From a virus, in IMG/VR virus record IMGVR_UViG_3300010334_006426, positions 1 to 64,000 of that record: 64,000 nt of DNA; one strand, 5' to 3'. The first letter of the stretch is position 1; every line of letters begins with the position of its first letter. Shown here one piece after another: positions 56,778 to 64,000 of this stretch. The notes under the pieces are model-generated. The model was not told the DNA's origin. It saw nothing but the letters and a program-made list of their open reading frames with translations, and ran no database searches. A program made the position numbers and the translations under genes.

Positions 56778-58330
56778 TGAACCCAATAGTACAAAATTTG
56801 TCCTTTTCGAGTCAAGGCGAACATGTTCAAATTGGCGACATGCAGTATGAGTTTAATGTTCAGCTTTATAATGGCGATGGTAATTCTATAGGGATAAAAT
56901 ACCCTAGTATAGTAGAGCTTTGTATATCTGATTTAATTACTACATTTGCCCCTGATGGTTATCTAATTTTTAATAATCCTTTAGATGCAATCGAGAGTGT
57001 TCAAAGCATATCAACAGATGTAAGAGGTATGCCTCAGCAGGCATTTACACCTTTCACTTTTAGAGGAGATGGTAGAGATTTTCTTGTTATAAATATAAAA
57101 CCCTCTGTCAACATAGGTGACAGTGATCCACTTAATACATCGGATGATAATGAGTACTCTTTTAGCTATGTATTTACAGTGTACGATATGCAAGATATTA
57201 TAACTGATGATAGAGAAGTTAAACTAAAAAAACTTTTTCTGTGTGACTTAACTTTTCAAATTTTAAATGAAAAAAATAGCTATTTTTCTACAGCTAAAAT
57301 GACAGATGGAAAAGGTAAAAGTAATACCGAGAGAAGTGCTTTTACTGGACAAGCATTAAGACAGCTACTATCAGATGTTTTATCTAAAGATACTAAGCTT
57401 AAACAATCTTTTAGTACCGAATGGGATCTTGGAAGTGAGAAAATATTTTACAGTAGCCCAGCTGGAAATAAAGCTATAGATGATTTGTATTACTTGTTAG
57501 ATTATCATGTTAGTGGTAAAGAAAATGATTATTGCCCAGCATTATTGAGAAAAAGTAGAAAAAATGTATGGGCATTAACACCGATTACTAAATTATTTCG
57601 TACCGCTTACTATAAAGGATCTTCTTCTTTTGGAGATATAGGTGGAACCGGGTTATCAGAAAATTTTATATTAGGAAAGCCTACTACTGGTGACTATGAT
57701 CCGTTAAACGTTATTGAACGTAATCCTTCCTCTTCAGTATTTGCAAATAATTTACCAGATTATTCTTATATAGAAAATTTTGAAAGTGCTAGTATATCTG
57801 CCACATCAAATACTTTAGGTGTTGCGACACATGTTGTTCATAGCTATGACCCGGCTAATAAAACCTTTTCTATAGACTTAACAGAAAATAATATTAATAG
57901 TTCTTATAACAAATATAAAAAATATTTTGTTAATTCGCAGAAAGGTGTAATGGGGTCTTCACCTAGCCCTAATATATTTTTAAACAAAACTAAGACAGAA
58001 AATAAATCAATTCAACACGTATTTAATCCCAACACAAATCAATCTATACGATTAAATTCAGGTACTAATAAAATTATGTTAAACTCAATTTTTAATAATA
58101 CTACCATTGCTTTTAAAACAAGAGGCAGTATTCTAAGAGAAGCTGGTAAATTCTTTACTTTAGAGAGACGAGACTTTGCAAATAATTCTGCTTTTGATAA
58201 TAAAATGCTAGGTACATATTTCATTACTAAGGTAGATCATGTATTTAAGAACGGTCAATATTATAACTATATAGTAGGAGTTAAGACGTATGCTGCAGAA
58301 AGCATGAACATGTCTAATGAAATTATATGA
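56777..58330 (+). CDS. 27: gp27-like baseplate hub protein (tentative)
   Basis: A 517-residue beta-rich protein. VELCISDLITTFAPDGYLIF and FRGDGRDFLVINIKP resemble the first hub beta-barrel; LLSDVLSKDTKLKQSFSTEW the middle; and the C-terminal MLGTYFITKVDHVFKNGQYY has the G-x-Y-x-I-x-x-V-x-H pattern of hub proteins of the gp27/gpD class. Longer than T4 gp27 (391), perhaps with insertions. It shares a base with the gp53 stop codon. The hub carries the spike and ends the tube. Confidence 0.5.
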   Translation: MNPIVQNLSFSSQGEHVQIGDMQYEFNVQLYNGDGNSIGIKYPSIVELCISDLITTFAPDGYLIFNNPLDAIESVQSISTDVRGMPQQAFTPFTFRGDGRDFLVINIKPSVNIGDSDPLNTSDDNEYSFSYVFTVYDMQDIITDDREVKLKKLFLCDLTFQILNEKNSYFSTAKMTDGKGKSNTERSAFTGQALRQLLSDVLSKDTKLKQSFSTEWDLGSEKIFYSSPAGNKAIDDLYYLLDYHVSGKENDYCPALLRKSRKNVWALTPITKLFRTAYYKGSSSFGDIGGTGLSENFILGKPTTGDYDPLNVIERNPSSSVFANNLPDYSYIENFESASISATSNTLGVATHVVHSYDPANKTFSIDLTENNINSSYNKYKKYFVNSQKGVMGSSPSPNIFLNKTKTENKSIQHVFNPNTNQSIRLNSGTNKIMLNSIFNNTTIAFKTRGSILREAGKFFTLERRDFANNSAFDNKMLGTYFITKVDHVFKNGQYYNYIVGVKTYAAESMNMSNEII

Positions 58331-59154
58331 GCATTACTACAGATCCACAGCTAACACAAATAAATTTATTTTATAAGAAGGATTTCTACGAAAAAGCATC
58401 CAACTATCTTGGCGCAATACAAAGTTATTCTACTGAGCTCGGTTATGCTATAGAACATTCTAAGGCAAAAGTCGCTAATGACCCTATAACAGCGATGTCA
58501 GATTTCTACGTTAAGATGGATAATAGAATGAAAAGTATGGGAGCACAATTTACAGCGCATTGGATAAAAAATTATAATTTAACATTAGAAAAAGTAAGAA
58601 ATGAAGTTGGTCTAAAAATTGGTACAGGTACTTTTTATCGCAGTTTTGGTGATAGTATTGGCAGTATAGCTAGACAAGAAACTCTTTACGATGAGAGCAC
58701 CACATCAATTCAAAATAAAGCTTTTCCTGTGAGATATGGTTCTTCTATGTCGAACAAAATACACCCTCAAATACAATTACTTTATGCGGACTTTAGTAAT
58801 AAACTTAATAAAATTTTTAATCAAAATTTACAAAATATACAATCAACAGGTTCTTTGTCTACTAAATCCCATGGAGAAAATTTAGTGCCCGACGTAGAGC
58901 ATTCAAAAAGAATACAGAGCATAATTGCAACGTTAAATCAAAAAATAAGGAATGAATTTAAGGAACTTTACAATGTAATACTTCTCTATTGTCAGTACAA
59001 TCCTAGAGCATCAACTCAAAATATTCAATTTGTTCCAAATTTTAACATTACAGTTAATGTAGAAGGTAACAACTTAAATCAAGATATACTCTTTAATCAA
59101 TTACAAGAAGTTAAGAAAGATATTGTCACGAAGACAATACTGGGACTAGGGTAA
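58327..59154 (+). CDS. Structural/baseplate-associated protein, unknown function
   Basis: A 275-residue, helical, basic protein in an ATGA overlap with the hub gene. Helices at residues 20-100 and 170-235 dominate, and the end (VPNFNITVNVEGNNLNQDIL) is beta-like. It ends 29 nt inside the convergent small-terminase-like gene. Its place in the baseplate block suggests a hub-assembly or wedge role, but no family is recognised. Confidence 0.5.
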   Translation: MSITTDPQLTQINLFYKKDFYEKASNYLGAIQSYSTELGYAIEHSKAKVANDPITAMSDFYVKMDNRMKSMGAQFTAHWIKNYNLTLEKVRNEVGLKIGTGTFYRSFGDSIGSIARQETLYDESTTSIQNKAFPVRYGSSMSNKIHPQIQLLYADFSNKLNKIFNQNLQNIQSTGSLSTKSHGENLVPDVEHSKRIQSIIATLNQKIRNEFKELYNVILLYCQYNPRASTQNIQFVPNFNITVNVEGNNLNQDILFNQLQEVKKDIVTKTILGLG

Positions 59155-59608
59155 CATTTACTGCCTCTGCTTGTGCCTCTATAACTTTTGCTTCGTCCAG
59201 AATGCGCTTAAACACCTCATCTCGACTTAATAAAAGTTTTTCTTTTCTATCATCGTCTTTCAACATTTTTCTAGATTCAATTTCCATAATTTTTAAATCT
59301 TTTGCAGAGTCTTTCTTCATTTGTGTTACGTGAATATCTTTAATAATAGAAAGCGCACTCGACACAGCCTTTAATGCCTCAGATAGTGCTTCTACCTCTC
59401 GACTTTCAGGGTTATTCATTACATAATCCTTTACACCTTCAACTATTTCAAGACCTTGAGTTACTAGCTTACCAGTACTATTAAGTACAAAACTTTCTAA
59501 CTTTTCCCTAGGTAGATCGAAATTATTATTGAGAAGATCCTTATTATTGTTTGTATTAACTTTTAATTGGGTTATTAAGTCGTCTACGCTAAATTCTTTT
59601 TCTGCCAT
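59126..59608 (-). CDS. 16: gp16-like small terminase subunit (tentative)
   Basis: A 160-residue, entirely helical protein (T4 gp16 is 164). A central block EALSEALKAVSSALSIIKDI then HVTQMKKDSAKDL parallels the gp16 helices M-E-V-F-A-T-L-M-G-Q-M-T and I-L-K-L-H-K-D-M-K-D, the part that forms the central coiled coil of the ring. The late box is at 4 nt. It lies far from gene 17, in the opposite direction. The similarity is by pattern only. Confidence 0.42.
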   Translation of the reverse strand: MAEKEFSVDDLITQLKVNTNNNKDLLNNNFDLPREKLESFVLNSTGKLVTQGLEIVEGVKDYVMNNPESREVEALSEALKAVSSALSIIKDIHVTQMKKDSAKDLKIMEIESRKMLKDDDRKEKLLLSRDEVFKRILDEAKVIEAQAEAVNVTLVPVLSS

Positions 59609-59612
59609 TCAT

Positions 59613-59620
59613 TATTTATA
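59613..59620 (-). promoter_or_regulatory. Late promoter box TATAAATA
   Basis: Exact consensus ending 4 nt before the ATG at 59608 (minus strand). Confidence 0.75.
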
Positions 59621-59656
59621 CCTTGAAATTAATATACAATATATTATATTATTACT

Positions 59657-60100
59657 ATGAGTAATGTTCCTTATTCCCCTAACATGAAGTTTGAGAAAAC
59701 TCATCCTAACGCACAGCTTCCTAAGAAAAATTTTCCTACAGATTCTGGCTGGGATTTATTTGCTGTCGAAAATACTGTTATCCCTGCTAATGGCAAAGCT
59801 GTTGTGCCCGTTGGACTTAAGCTGGCCTATCTTGAAGACGGGTATTGGCTGAGTGTTGAGTCTAGATCCGGCTTGAGCTTTAAAAACTCCATTTTAGCCC
59901 ACCCTGGAGTTATAGATCAAAACTATAGAGGCGACCTTGGTGTGCTACTATATAATCATAGCAGCGCGGATTATAATGTTTCAGCAGGTGAGAGAATAGC
60001 CCAGCTGGTATTACACTATAATATACAAATTAATGTTGATTGGGGTGCTATTCAACTGACGGATAGAGGCGAAAAAGGATTCGGAAGTAGCGGTAAATGA
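59657..60100 (+). CDS. dut: dUTPase
   Basis: A 147-residue trimeric-type dUTPase with all five motifs: DSGWDLFA (about 28-35), SVESRSGLSF (about 70), HPGVIDQNYRGDLGVLLYNH (about 83-102), GERIAQLVL (about 113) and the C-terminal RGEKGFGSSGK. It hydrolyses dUTP to dUMP, keeping uracil out of DNA. An early-type ATATTATATTATTACT element precedes the start. It overlaps gene 44 by 4 nt. Confidence 0.95.
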   Translation: MSNVPYSPNMKFEKTHPNAQLPKKNFPTDSGWDLFAVENTVIPANGKAVVPVGLKLAYLEDGYWLSVESRSGLSFKNSILAHPGVIDQNYRGDLGVLLYNHSSADYNVSAGERIAQLVLHYNIQINVDWGAIQLTDRGEKGFGSSGK

Positions 60101-61032
60101 TAGATGTCGATAAAGTCTGGACGGAAAAATACCGTCCTGCAACATTGAATGATATAGTTTTATCAGAAAAAAATAAATCTATACTTAAAAAGTTTGTTGA
60201 TCAAGATGAAATTCCTAATCTTCTTTTTTGCGGGCATGCTGGTATAGGAAAAACAACATCAGCTAAAGTGCTTATTAATATACTTGACGCAGAACATATC
60301 TACCAAAATTGCTCTGAGGTGGGGATTGATGCAGTTCGGAATGATATAACAGGGTTTAGTAGAACAAAGAGTTTTAACGGTAAGAAGAAAATTGTTTTGC
60401 TAGATGAGATTGATGGAATGGCTTCTATAGAAGCGCAAAGATCTCTACGTAATGTTTTGGAAGAATACGCCGGGCACTGCAGATTTATATTGACTTGTAA
60501 TTACAAGCACAGAGTTATTGTACCGCTGCAAAGCAGATGCCAGTCTATTGATCTAGATCCAAATATTACTGAGGTTGCAAAGAGATGTTTCACCATCTTA
60601 AAGCAAGAGACAATTGCTGTTGACGAAGAAAATAAAAAGAGATTAGTTGGATTAATTAGAAAATATTTTCCAGATATACGCAAGTGTATCAATGAAATGC
60701 AAAAGTTTTCCACAGACGGTAAGCTCACTATACCTGATTTAAATGTTAATAGTGACTTTGCCGATAAAATAATTAAACTAGTAACTAGCAAGAAGGTTCT
60801 ACAGGGTCGAAAATTTGTTATTGAGAATGAAGCTTCTTTTAACGGGGATTACCCTATTTTGATGAAAAATGTCTTTGATGAAATCTGTAAAGGTAATTAT
60901 GGCTTAACAGAAAATCAAAAAAGAATGTGGCTTGTTACTACTGGCGAATACATGTACAGATCGGCATTAGTTCTAGATCAAGAAATAAATTTTTACTGTT
61001 TATTGTTGGCGTTATCAGAGATTAGCGCTTAG
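60097..61032 (+). CDS. 44: gp44-like clamp loader ATPase
   Basis: A 311-residue AAA+ protein (T4 gp44 is 319). EKYRPATLNDIVLSEKNK begins the core, Walker A is GHAGIGKTT (about residue 47), Walker B VLLDEIDGM (about 102), SRC motif PLQSRCQSID near 147. It loads gp45 with gp62; no gp62 gene was recognised in the window. The end overlaps the convergent late gene by 11 nt. Confidence 0.93.
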   Translation: MIDVDKVWTEKYRPATLNDIVLSEKNKSILKKFVDQDEIPNLLFCGHAGIGKTTSAKVLINILDAEHIYQNCSEVGIDAVRNDITGFSRTKSFNGKKKIVLLDEIDGMASIEAQRSLRNVLEEYAGHCRFILTCNYKHRVIVPLQSRCQSIDLDPNITEVAKRCFTILKQETIAVDEENKKRLVGLIRKYFPDIRKCINEMQKFSTDGKLTIPDLNVNSDFADKIIKLVTSKKVLQGRKFVIENEASFNGDYPILMKNVFDEICKGNYGLTENQKRMWLVTTGEYMYRSALVLDQEINFYCLLLALSEISA

Positions 61033-61645
61033 GTAAATACTTGGCCGTAGATTTTCCTGGATTAGGGAAATTAGGATTAACTTCTGGAGTGCGAGCATCT
61101 TTTGCAGGTGAGCTAGGTATTTGAACATTTACATTATTAAGTTTTCTATCACCTTCATTATCTTTATTATTACCTAAATCACTAGTCTGTGTTTGTCTAA
61201 AAGGGCGTAATGTTGCTTCAGCTGTTTTTTCTGCTTGCTCTAGCTTAGGGTCTATATTAACGTTACCTTCTCTTTTTAGACTATTAGGAACCGGGGCTAA
61301 ATTAGGGTATGTATGTATAGGTTCTAAAAGATGTGCTGGTACAGTAATAAATTCACGATATAAACCAGGCGCAACCTCTTGAACTATGTCAACTATGAAC
61401 GATTCTGCTTCGTTTTGTATATCACCAGAGTGAATAGTGGGTCTAACTGTTTTTATGGCGCTAACACGAAGATTGAGACCGCTATCTTTGAAAGATTTGG
61501 CCTTTTGAACATAGTTTGGAGCTTGCTTCTTGAAGAAATCATCACTAAATGCATTTTCTGTGAATTTAACTAAATCACCAGTTAGAAATCCACCTCTAGT
61601 AAACCTTTGAATAGAAGATTCATATAGCCTGACAAATTTGTTCAT
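61022..61645 (-). CDS. Late protein with capsid-targeting-like leader
   Basis: A 207-residue protein. MNKFVRLYESS has an L-Y-E|S site near the start. RFTRGGFLTGDLVKFTENAF and NLRVSAIKTVRPTIHSGDIQ, then FITVPAHLLEPIHTYPNLAP form a beta-rich core that I recall from many T4-like marine phage proteins of unknown function. The C-terminal 70 residues are Pro/Asn-rich and disordered. A late box is 6 nt upstream. A virion protein is likely. Confidence 0.6.
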   Translation of the reverse strand: MNKFVRLYESSIQRFTRGGFLTGDLVKFTENAFSDDFFKKQAPNYVQKAKSFKDSGLNLRVSAIKTVRPTIHSGDIQNEAESFIVDIVQEVAPGLYREFITVPAHLLEPIHTYPNLAPVPNSLKREGNVNIDPKLEQAEKTAEATLRPFRQTQTSDLGNNKDNEGDRKLNNVNVQIPSSPAKDARTPEVNPNFPNPGKSTAKYLPKR

Positions 61646-61651
61646 ACATAT

Positions 61652-61659
61652 TATTTATA
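61652..61659 (-). promoter_or_regulatory. Late promoter box TATAAATA
   Basis: Exact consensus ending 6 nt before the ATG at 61645. Confidence 0.7.
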
Positions 61660-61702
61660 GCTTAAAACCGTTAAATAAATACTTTTGTAACAAATATTAC
61701 AC

Positions 61703-61710
61703 TATAAATA
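61703..61710 (+). promoter_or_regulatory. Late promoter box TATAAATA
   Basis: Exact consensus ending 4 nt before the gene 25 ATG; the spacer TAGT is the same as at 40290. Confidence 0.75.
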
Positions 61711-61714
61711 TAGT

Positions 61715-62182
61715 ATGGCAGCTATTGTATTAAACTCGTTTTCGGCACCTGCTTCAGGCGCTTTATATAGAGACTTACTATTAGATCTTAAAATAAACTA
61801 TACTAGAAACCTACAATTAGAAAAACATAGAGAAGTGAAGGATTTGCAAAGATCAGAAGATATAGGCGCAATTAAAAATAGCCTATTTAATTTATTTACT
61901 ACTATACCTGGTCAAAAAATATTAAACCCTATTTATGGCTTAAATTTATTGCAATATTTATTTGTACCCGCGTCAACATCACAAGCTAGAATTATTGGGG
62001 AGGTAATCTTTACTGGTGTAAAAAGATTTGAACCTAGATTATTAATTCGCAAGGTTAACGTTGAAGCTATCGAAGATCAGAATCAATATAACGTAGCAAT
62101 GATAATGGATGTACCCTCTTTAAACGTTACAAATGTATCTTTAAATGGAACATTAAATGATTCGGGATTTTATTATAATTAA
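61715..62182 (+). CDS. 25: gp25-like baseplate wedge protein
   Basis: A 155-residue protein (T4 gp25 is 132) of the gpW/gp25 type. DIGAIKNSLFNLFTTIPGQK followed by ILNPIYGLNLLQYLF is the conserved block with the E-R-x-x-x-P-x-x-G-L position, and VEAIEDQNQYNVAMIMDVP the later strands. It is the inner wedge component that contacts the sheath. Late promoter at the standard 4-nt spacing; gene 6 follows after 2 nt. Confidence 0.85.
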   Translation: MAAIVLNSFSAPASGALYRDLLLDLKINYTRNLQLEKHREVKDLQRSEDIGAIKNSLFNLFTTIPGQKILNPIYGLNLLQYLFVPASTSQARIIGEVIFTGVKRFEPRLLIRKVNVEAIEDQNQYNVAMIMDVPSLNVTNVSLNGTLNDSGFYYN

Positions 62183-62184
62183 AC

Positions 62185-64000
62185 ATGAATACAGATATTA
62201 CAAATAATCCATTTAGTTTGCCTATTAACGCTTATGCAGCGTTCGATGCCTCTAGTTTAAAATCGTTAATGATACAGCGCTTGAGCCAGGGTAATGTATT
62301 TACAGATCAAATTTACGAGGGTAGTAATTTTAATAGTCTACTCGACATTATAGCTTACAGTTATAATGTTCTGTTGTTTTATCTAAACAAAACTGCTAGT
62401 GAGAGTATCTTTAGCCAGGCACAGCTGTATGAGAACATGAATAAAATTGTAAAGTTGCTTGGGTATAATCCAATAGGCGTACAAACCAGTATTTTGAGTT
62501 TCAATACAACCGCGCCATCCAGTCTACCTAGTGGAGTTTATACTATTCCAAGATATTCTTACTTTACAATAAACGGTATACCGTATTCATTCACCGAAGA
62601 TGCAACATTTATAAAAAATAGCGATGGTGATGAAGTCTTGCAAAACTTAAGTGATTCTAGCGTCTTGTATCAAGGATTAATGACACCATATCCAAGTTAT
62701 ATAGCTAACGGCGCGCCCTACGAAGAATTTATATTAGCCGCAGTTGGTGATGAGGGTAATGCAGATTTAATAGACCATAATAACATACATGTTTACGTTA
62801 CAACTAAGAACGGAACGTATGAACAATGGAATAGGGTAAATAGTCTTTACTTAGAATCATCTAACAGTAAGAGTTTTGAATGTCGTCTTAATGAAAATCA
62901 AAGATATGTTATAAAATTTGGTAATAATGTTAATGGAAAACAAATACCACAAAATAGTTTAATAACTGTCTTTTATCTTAAGAGTAGCGGTTATGCAGGG
63001 CAAATAGGGCCAAACGTTTTGGACGGTAATAGATTATTTCTTTATAATCAGCCAACATACAACAAGATTTTTAACGATATTAAAACAAATACAACTTACC
63101 TAAATGATGCTCAAGCATCTTTATTATCATTTAGTAACTCATCTCCTAGCACAGTCTTTAACGGGTATGAAAGTACTAAAGATATACGTAACAACGCGCC
63201 TAATTTATTTAAAACACAATATAGATTAGTTACTACAACTGATACGGAACTTTATATAAAAAATAATTTTAATAATGTTATTAATGATGTAGCTGTATTG
63301 AATAATTGGGAGTATCTAGCAGAGCATGTACGTTATCTATACAATTTAGGGCTAAGGTCCCCTAATAATGATAGCCGTGTATTGTTTAATCAAGTTACTT
63401 TTGCCGATAGTTGTGACTTTAATAATCTATATGTTTACGTGGTTCCTAAATTGCAAAATAATAATTTTAGTACAACTCTTAGAAATAATTTTCTCAATAC
63501 TGGATTAAAAGATAAAATTATAAACACTATACAGAATTTAAAAATGGCTACAACAGAGATAGTCATGATGGACCCTGTCTACATTGCAGTATCGCTGGGG
63601 GTAGCTAGTATAGATGAAATAAACAACAAAGAACTTACTACTTCTATAGGGGATGAAACAACTATACTTGTCGGTAGATCGCCTAATAGTAGATTTTCAG
63701 AAAATGAAATAAAATCTCAAATTAATAATATAATAACTAGTTATTTTAGTGTTGAAAACTGTAAGCTAGGGCAAACTATAGATTTACTATCTTTAACATC
63801 ATCAATATTATCATTAGAAGGTGTAACTTCTTTAAGAACTCAAAGAGTTGTAAATGGACAGCAAATAGTGAAAAACGGATTAAGTTTTATGGTGTTTAAT
63901 CCCGTATACAGCGACTCTAACGAAGATATAAATATTATAAATCAAAACCTTACTCTACAAAGATTTAAAATTCCATATTTGTACAAATCGGAGACAATAT
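62185..64000 (+). CDS. 6: gp6-like baseplate wedge protein (partial, runs off the window)
   Basis: An open frame from the ATG at 62185 to the window edge, 605 codons seen; the stop lies beyond. T4 gp6 is 660 residues, so little is missing. FDASSLKSLMIQRLSQGNVF and GSNFNSLLDIIAYSYNVLLF are the typical start, with NTDI..PF before it; IKFGNNVNGKQIPQNSLITV matches the gp6/gpJ G-D-G-x-x-G-x-x-P loop. The order 25-6 differs from T4, where 53-5-6 are together. It forms the wedge backbone. Confidence 0.85.
   Translation, partial: MNTDITNNPFSLPINAYAAFDASSLKSLMIQRLSQGNVFTDQIYEGSNFNSLLDIIAYSYNVLLFYLNKTASESIFSQAQLYENMNKIVKLLGYNPIGVQTSILSFNTTAPSSLPSGVYTIPRYSYFTINGIPYSFTEDATFIKNSDGDEVLQNLSDSSVLYQGLMTPYPSYIANGAPYEEFILAAVGDEGNADLIDHNNIHVYVTTKNGTYEQWNRVNSLYLESSNSKSFECRLNENQRYVIKFGNNVNGKQIPQNSLITVFYLKSSGYAGQIGPNVLDGNRLFLYNQPTYNKIFNDIKTNTTYLNDAQASLLSFSNSSPSTVFNGYESTKDIRNNAPNLFKTQYRLVTTTDTELYIKNNFNNVINDVAVLNNWEYLAEHVRYLYNLGLRSPNNDSRVLFNQVTFADSCDFNNLYVYVVPKLQNNNFSTTLRNNFLNTGLKDKIINTIQNLKMATTEIVMMDPVYIAVSLGVASIDEINNKELTTSIGDETTILVGRSPNSRFSENEIKSQINNIITSYFSVENCKLGQTIDLLSLTSSILSLEGVTSLRTQRVVNGQQIVKNGLSFMVFNPVYSDSNEDINIINQNLTLQRFKIPYLYKSETI

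Noticed and set aside
1-64000. tRNA genes, CRISPR arrays, insertion sequences, integrase or attachment sites
   Set aside because: No cloverleaf-like stretch, regular spaced repeat array, transposase or integrase motif was noticed; gaps between genes are too short for most of these.
1-64000. A cyanophage assignment
   Set aside because: No photosystem or plastocyanin-type genes were seen; gp32, PhoH and small-gene style alone do not fix the host.

Overview
The window is part of a strictly lytic, T4-like tailed-phage (myovirus) genome. It is AT-rich and almost fully coding, with short intergenic gaps, many ATGA-type overlaps and frequent strand switches. The T4 replication/recombination core is present: gp43, gp41, a gp59-like loader, gp32, gp45, gp44, gp61, gp46/47, UvsX, UvsY, UvsW. 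So are the gp55 late sigma factor and a late morphogenesis block (gp17, sheath, tubes, gp48, gp53, gp25, gp6). No tRNA, integrase, transposon or CRISPR array was seen. The cyanophage/pelagiphage-like style of gp32, PhoH and several small genes suggests a marine host, but the host cannot be named from the sequence.

Layout. 1-3.9 kb (minus): three glycosyltransferases led by a Bacillus-type GMP reductase. 3.9-9.1 kb: a fibre-like gene, a P-loop kinase, and three genes whose products start with a capsid-targeting-like leader, including an M15 murein peptidase. 9.2-13.7 kb: QueE, PhoH, QueD, GTP cyclohydrolase I and small late genes. 14-20 kb (mostly minus): late genes with the same leader type, including a retropepsin-like protease, a K-x-D-G ligase-like nucleotidyltransferase and an HxGH nucleotidyltransferase. 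20-25.4 kb (plus): uvsY-uvsW-55-47-46. 25.4-41.5 kb: a glycosyltransferase, gp43, UvsX, QueC, a class II glutamine amidotransferase, gp41, gp59-like, gp32, gp45, an RmlD-like enzyme and gp61. 41.5-45.7 kb: small genes, a neck-like gene and an acidic protein with an internal late promoter. 45.7-64 kb: terminase, sheath, tubes and baseplate, interrupted by small-terminase-like, dUTPase and gp44 genes; gp6 runs off the right edge.

Three themes stand out. (1) Late promoters of the form NATAAATA usually lie only 4-5 nt before a start codon, which predicts leaderless late mRNAs. (2) About fourteen minus-strand genes begin with a short leader resembling the T4 capsid-targeting sequence (M-K-T-Y-Q-E-F-I-A-E), followed by a glutamate that would suit the prohead protease. 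This predicts a large set of packaged and ejected proteins, several of them enzymes. (3) FolE, QueD, QueE, QueC and a separate amidotransferase suggest 7-deazaguanine (possibly deoxyarchaeosine) DNA modification. The QueC has lost three of its four usual zinc cysteines, and no DpdA-type transglycosylase was recognised in the window.
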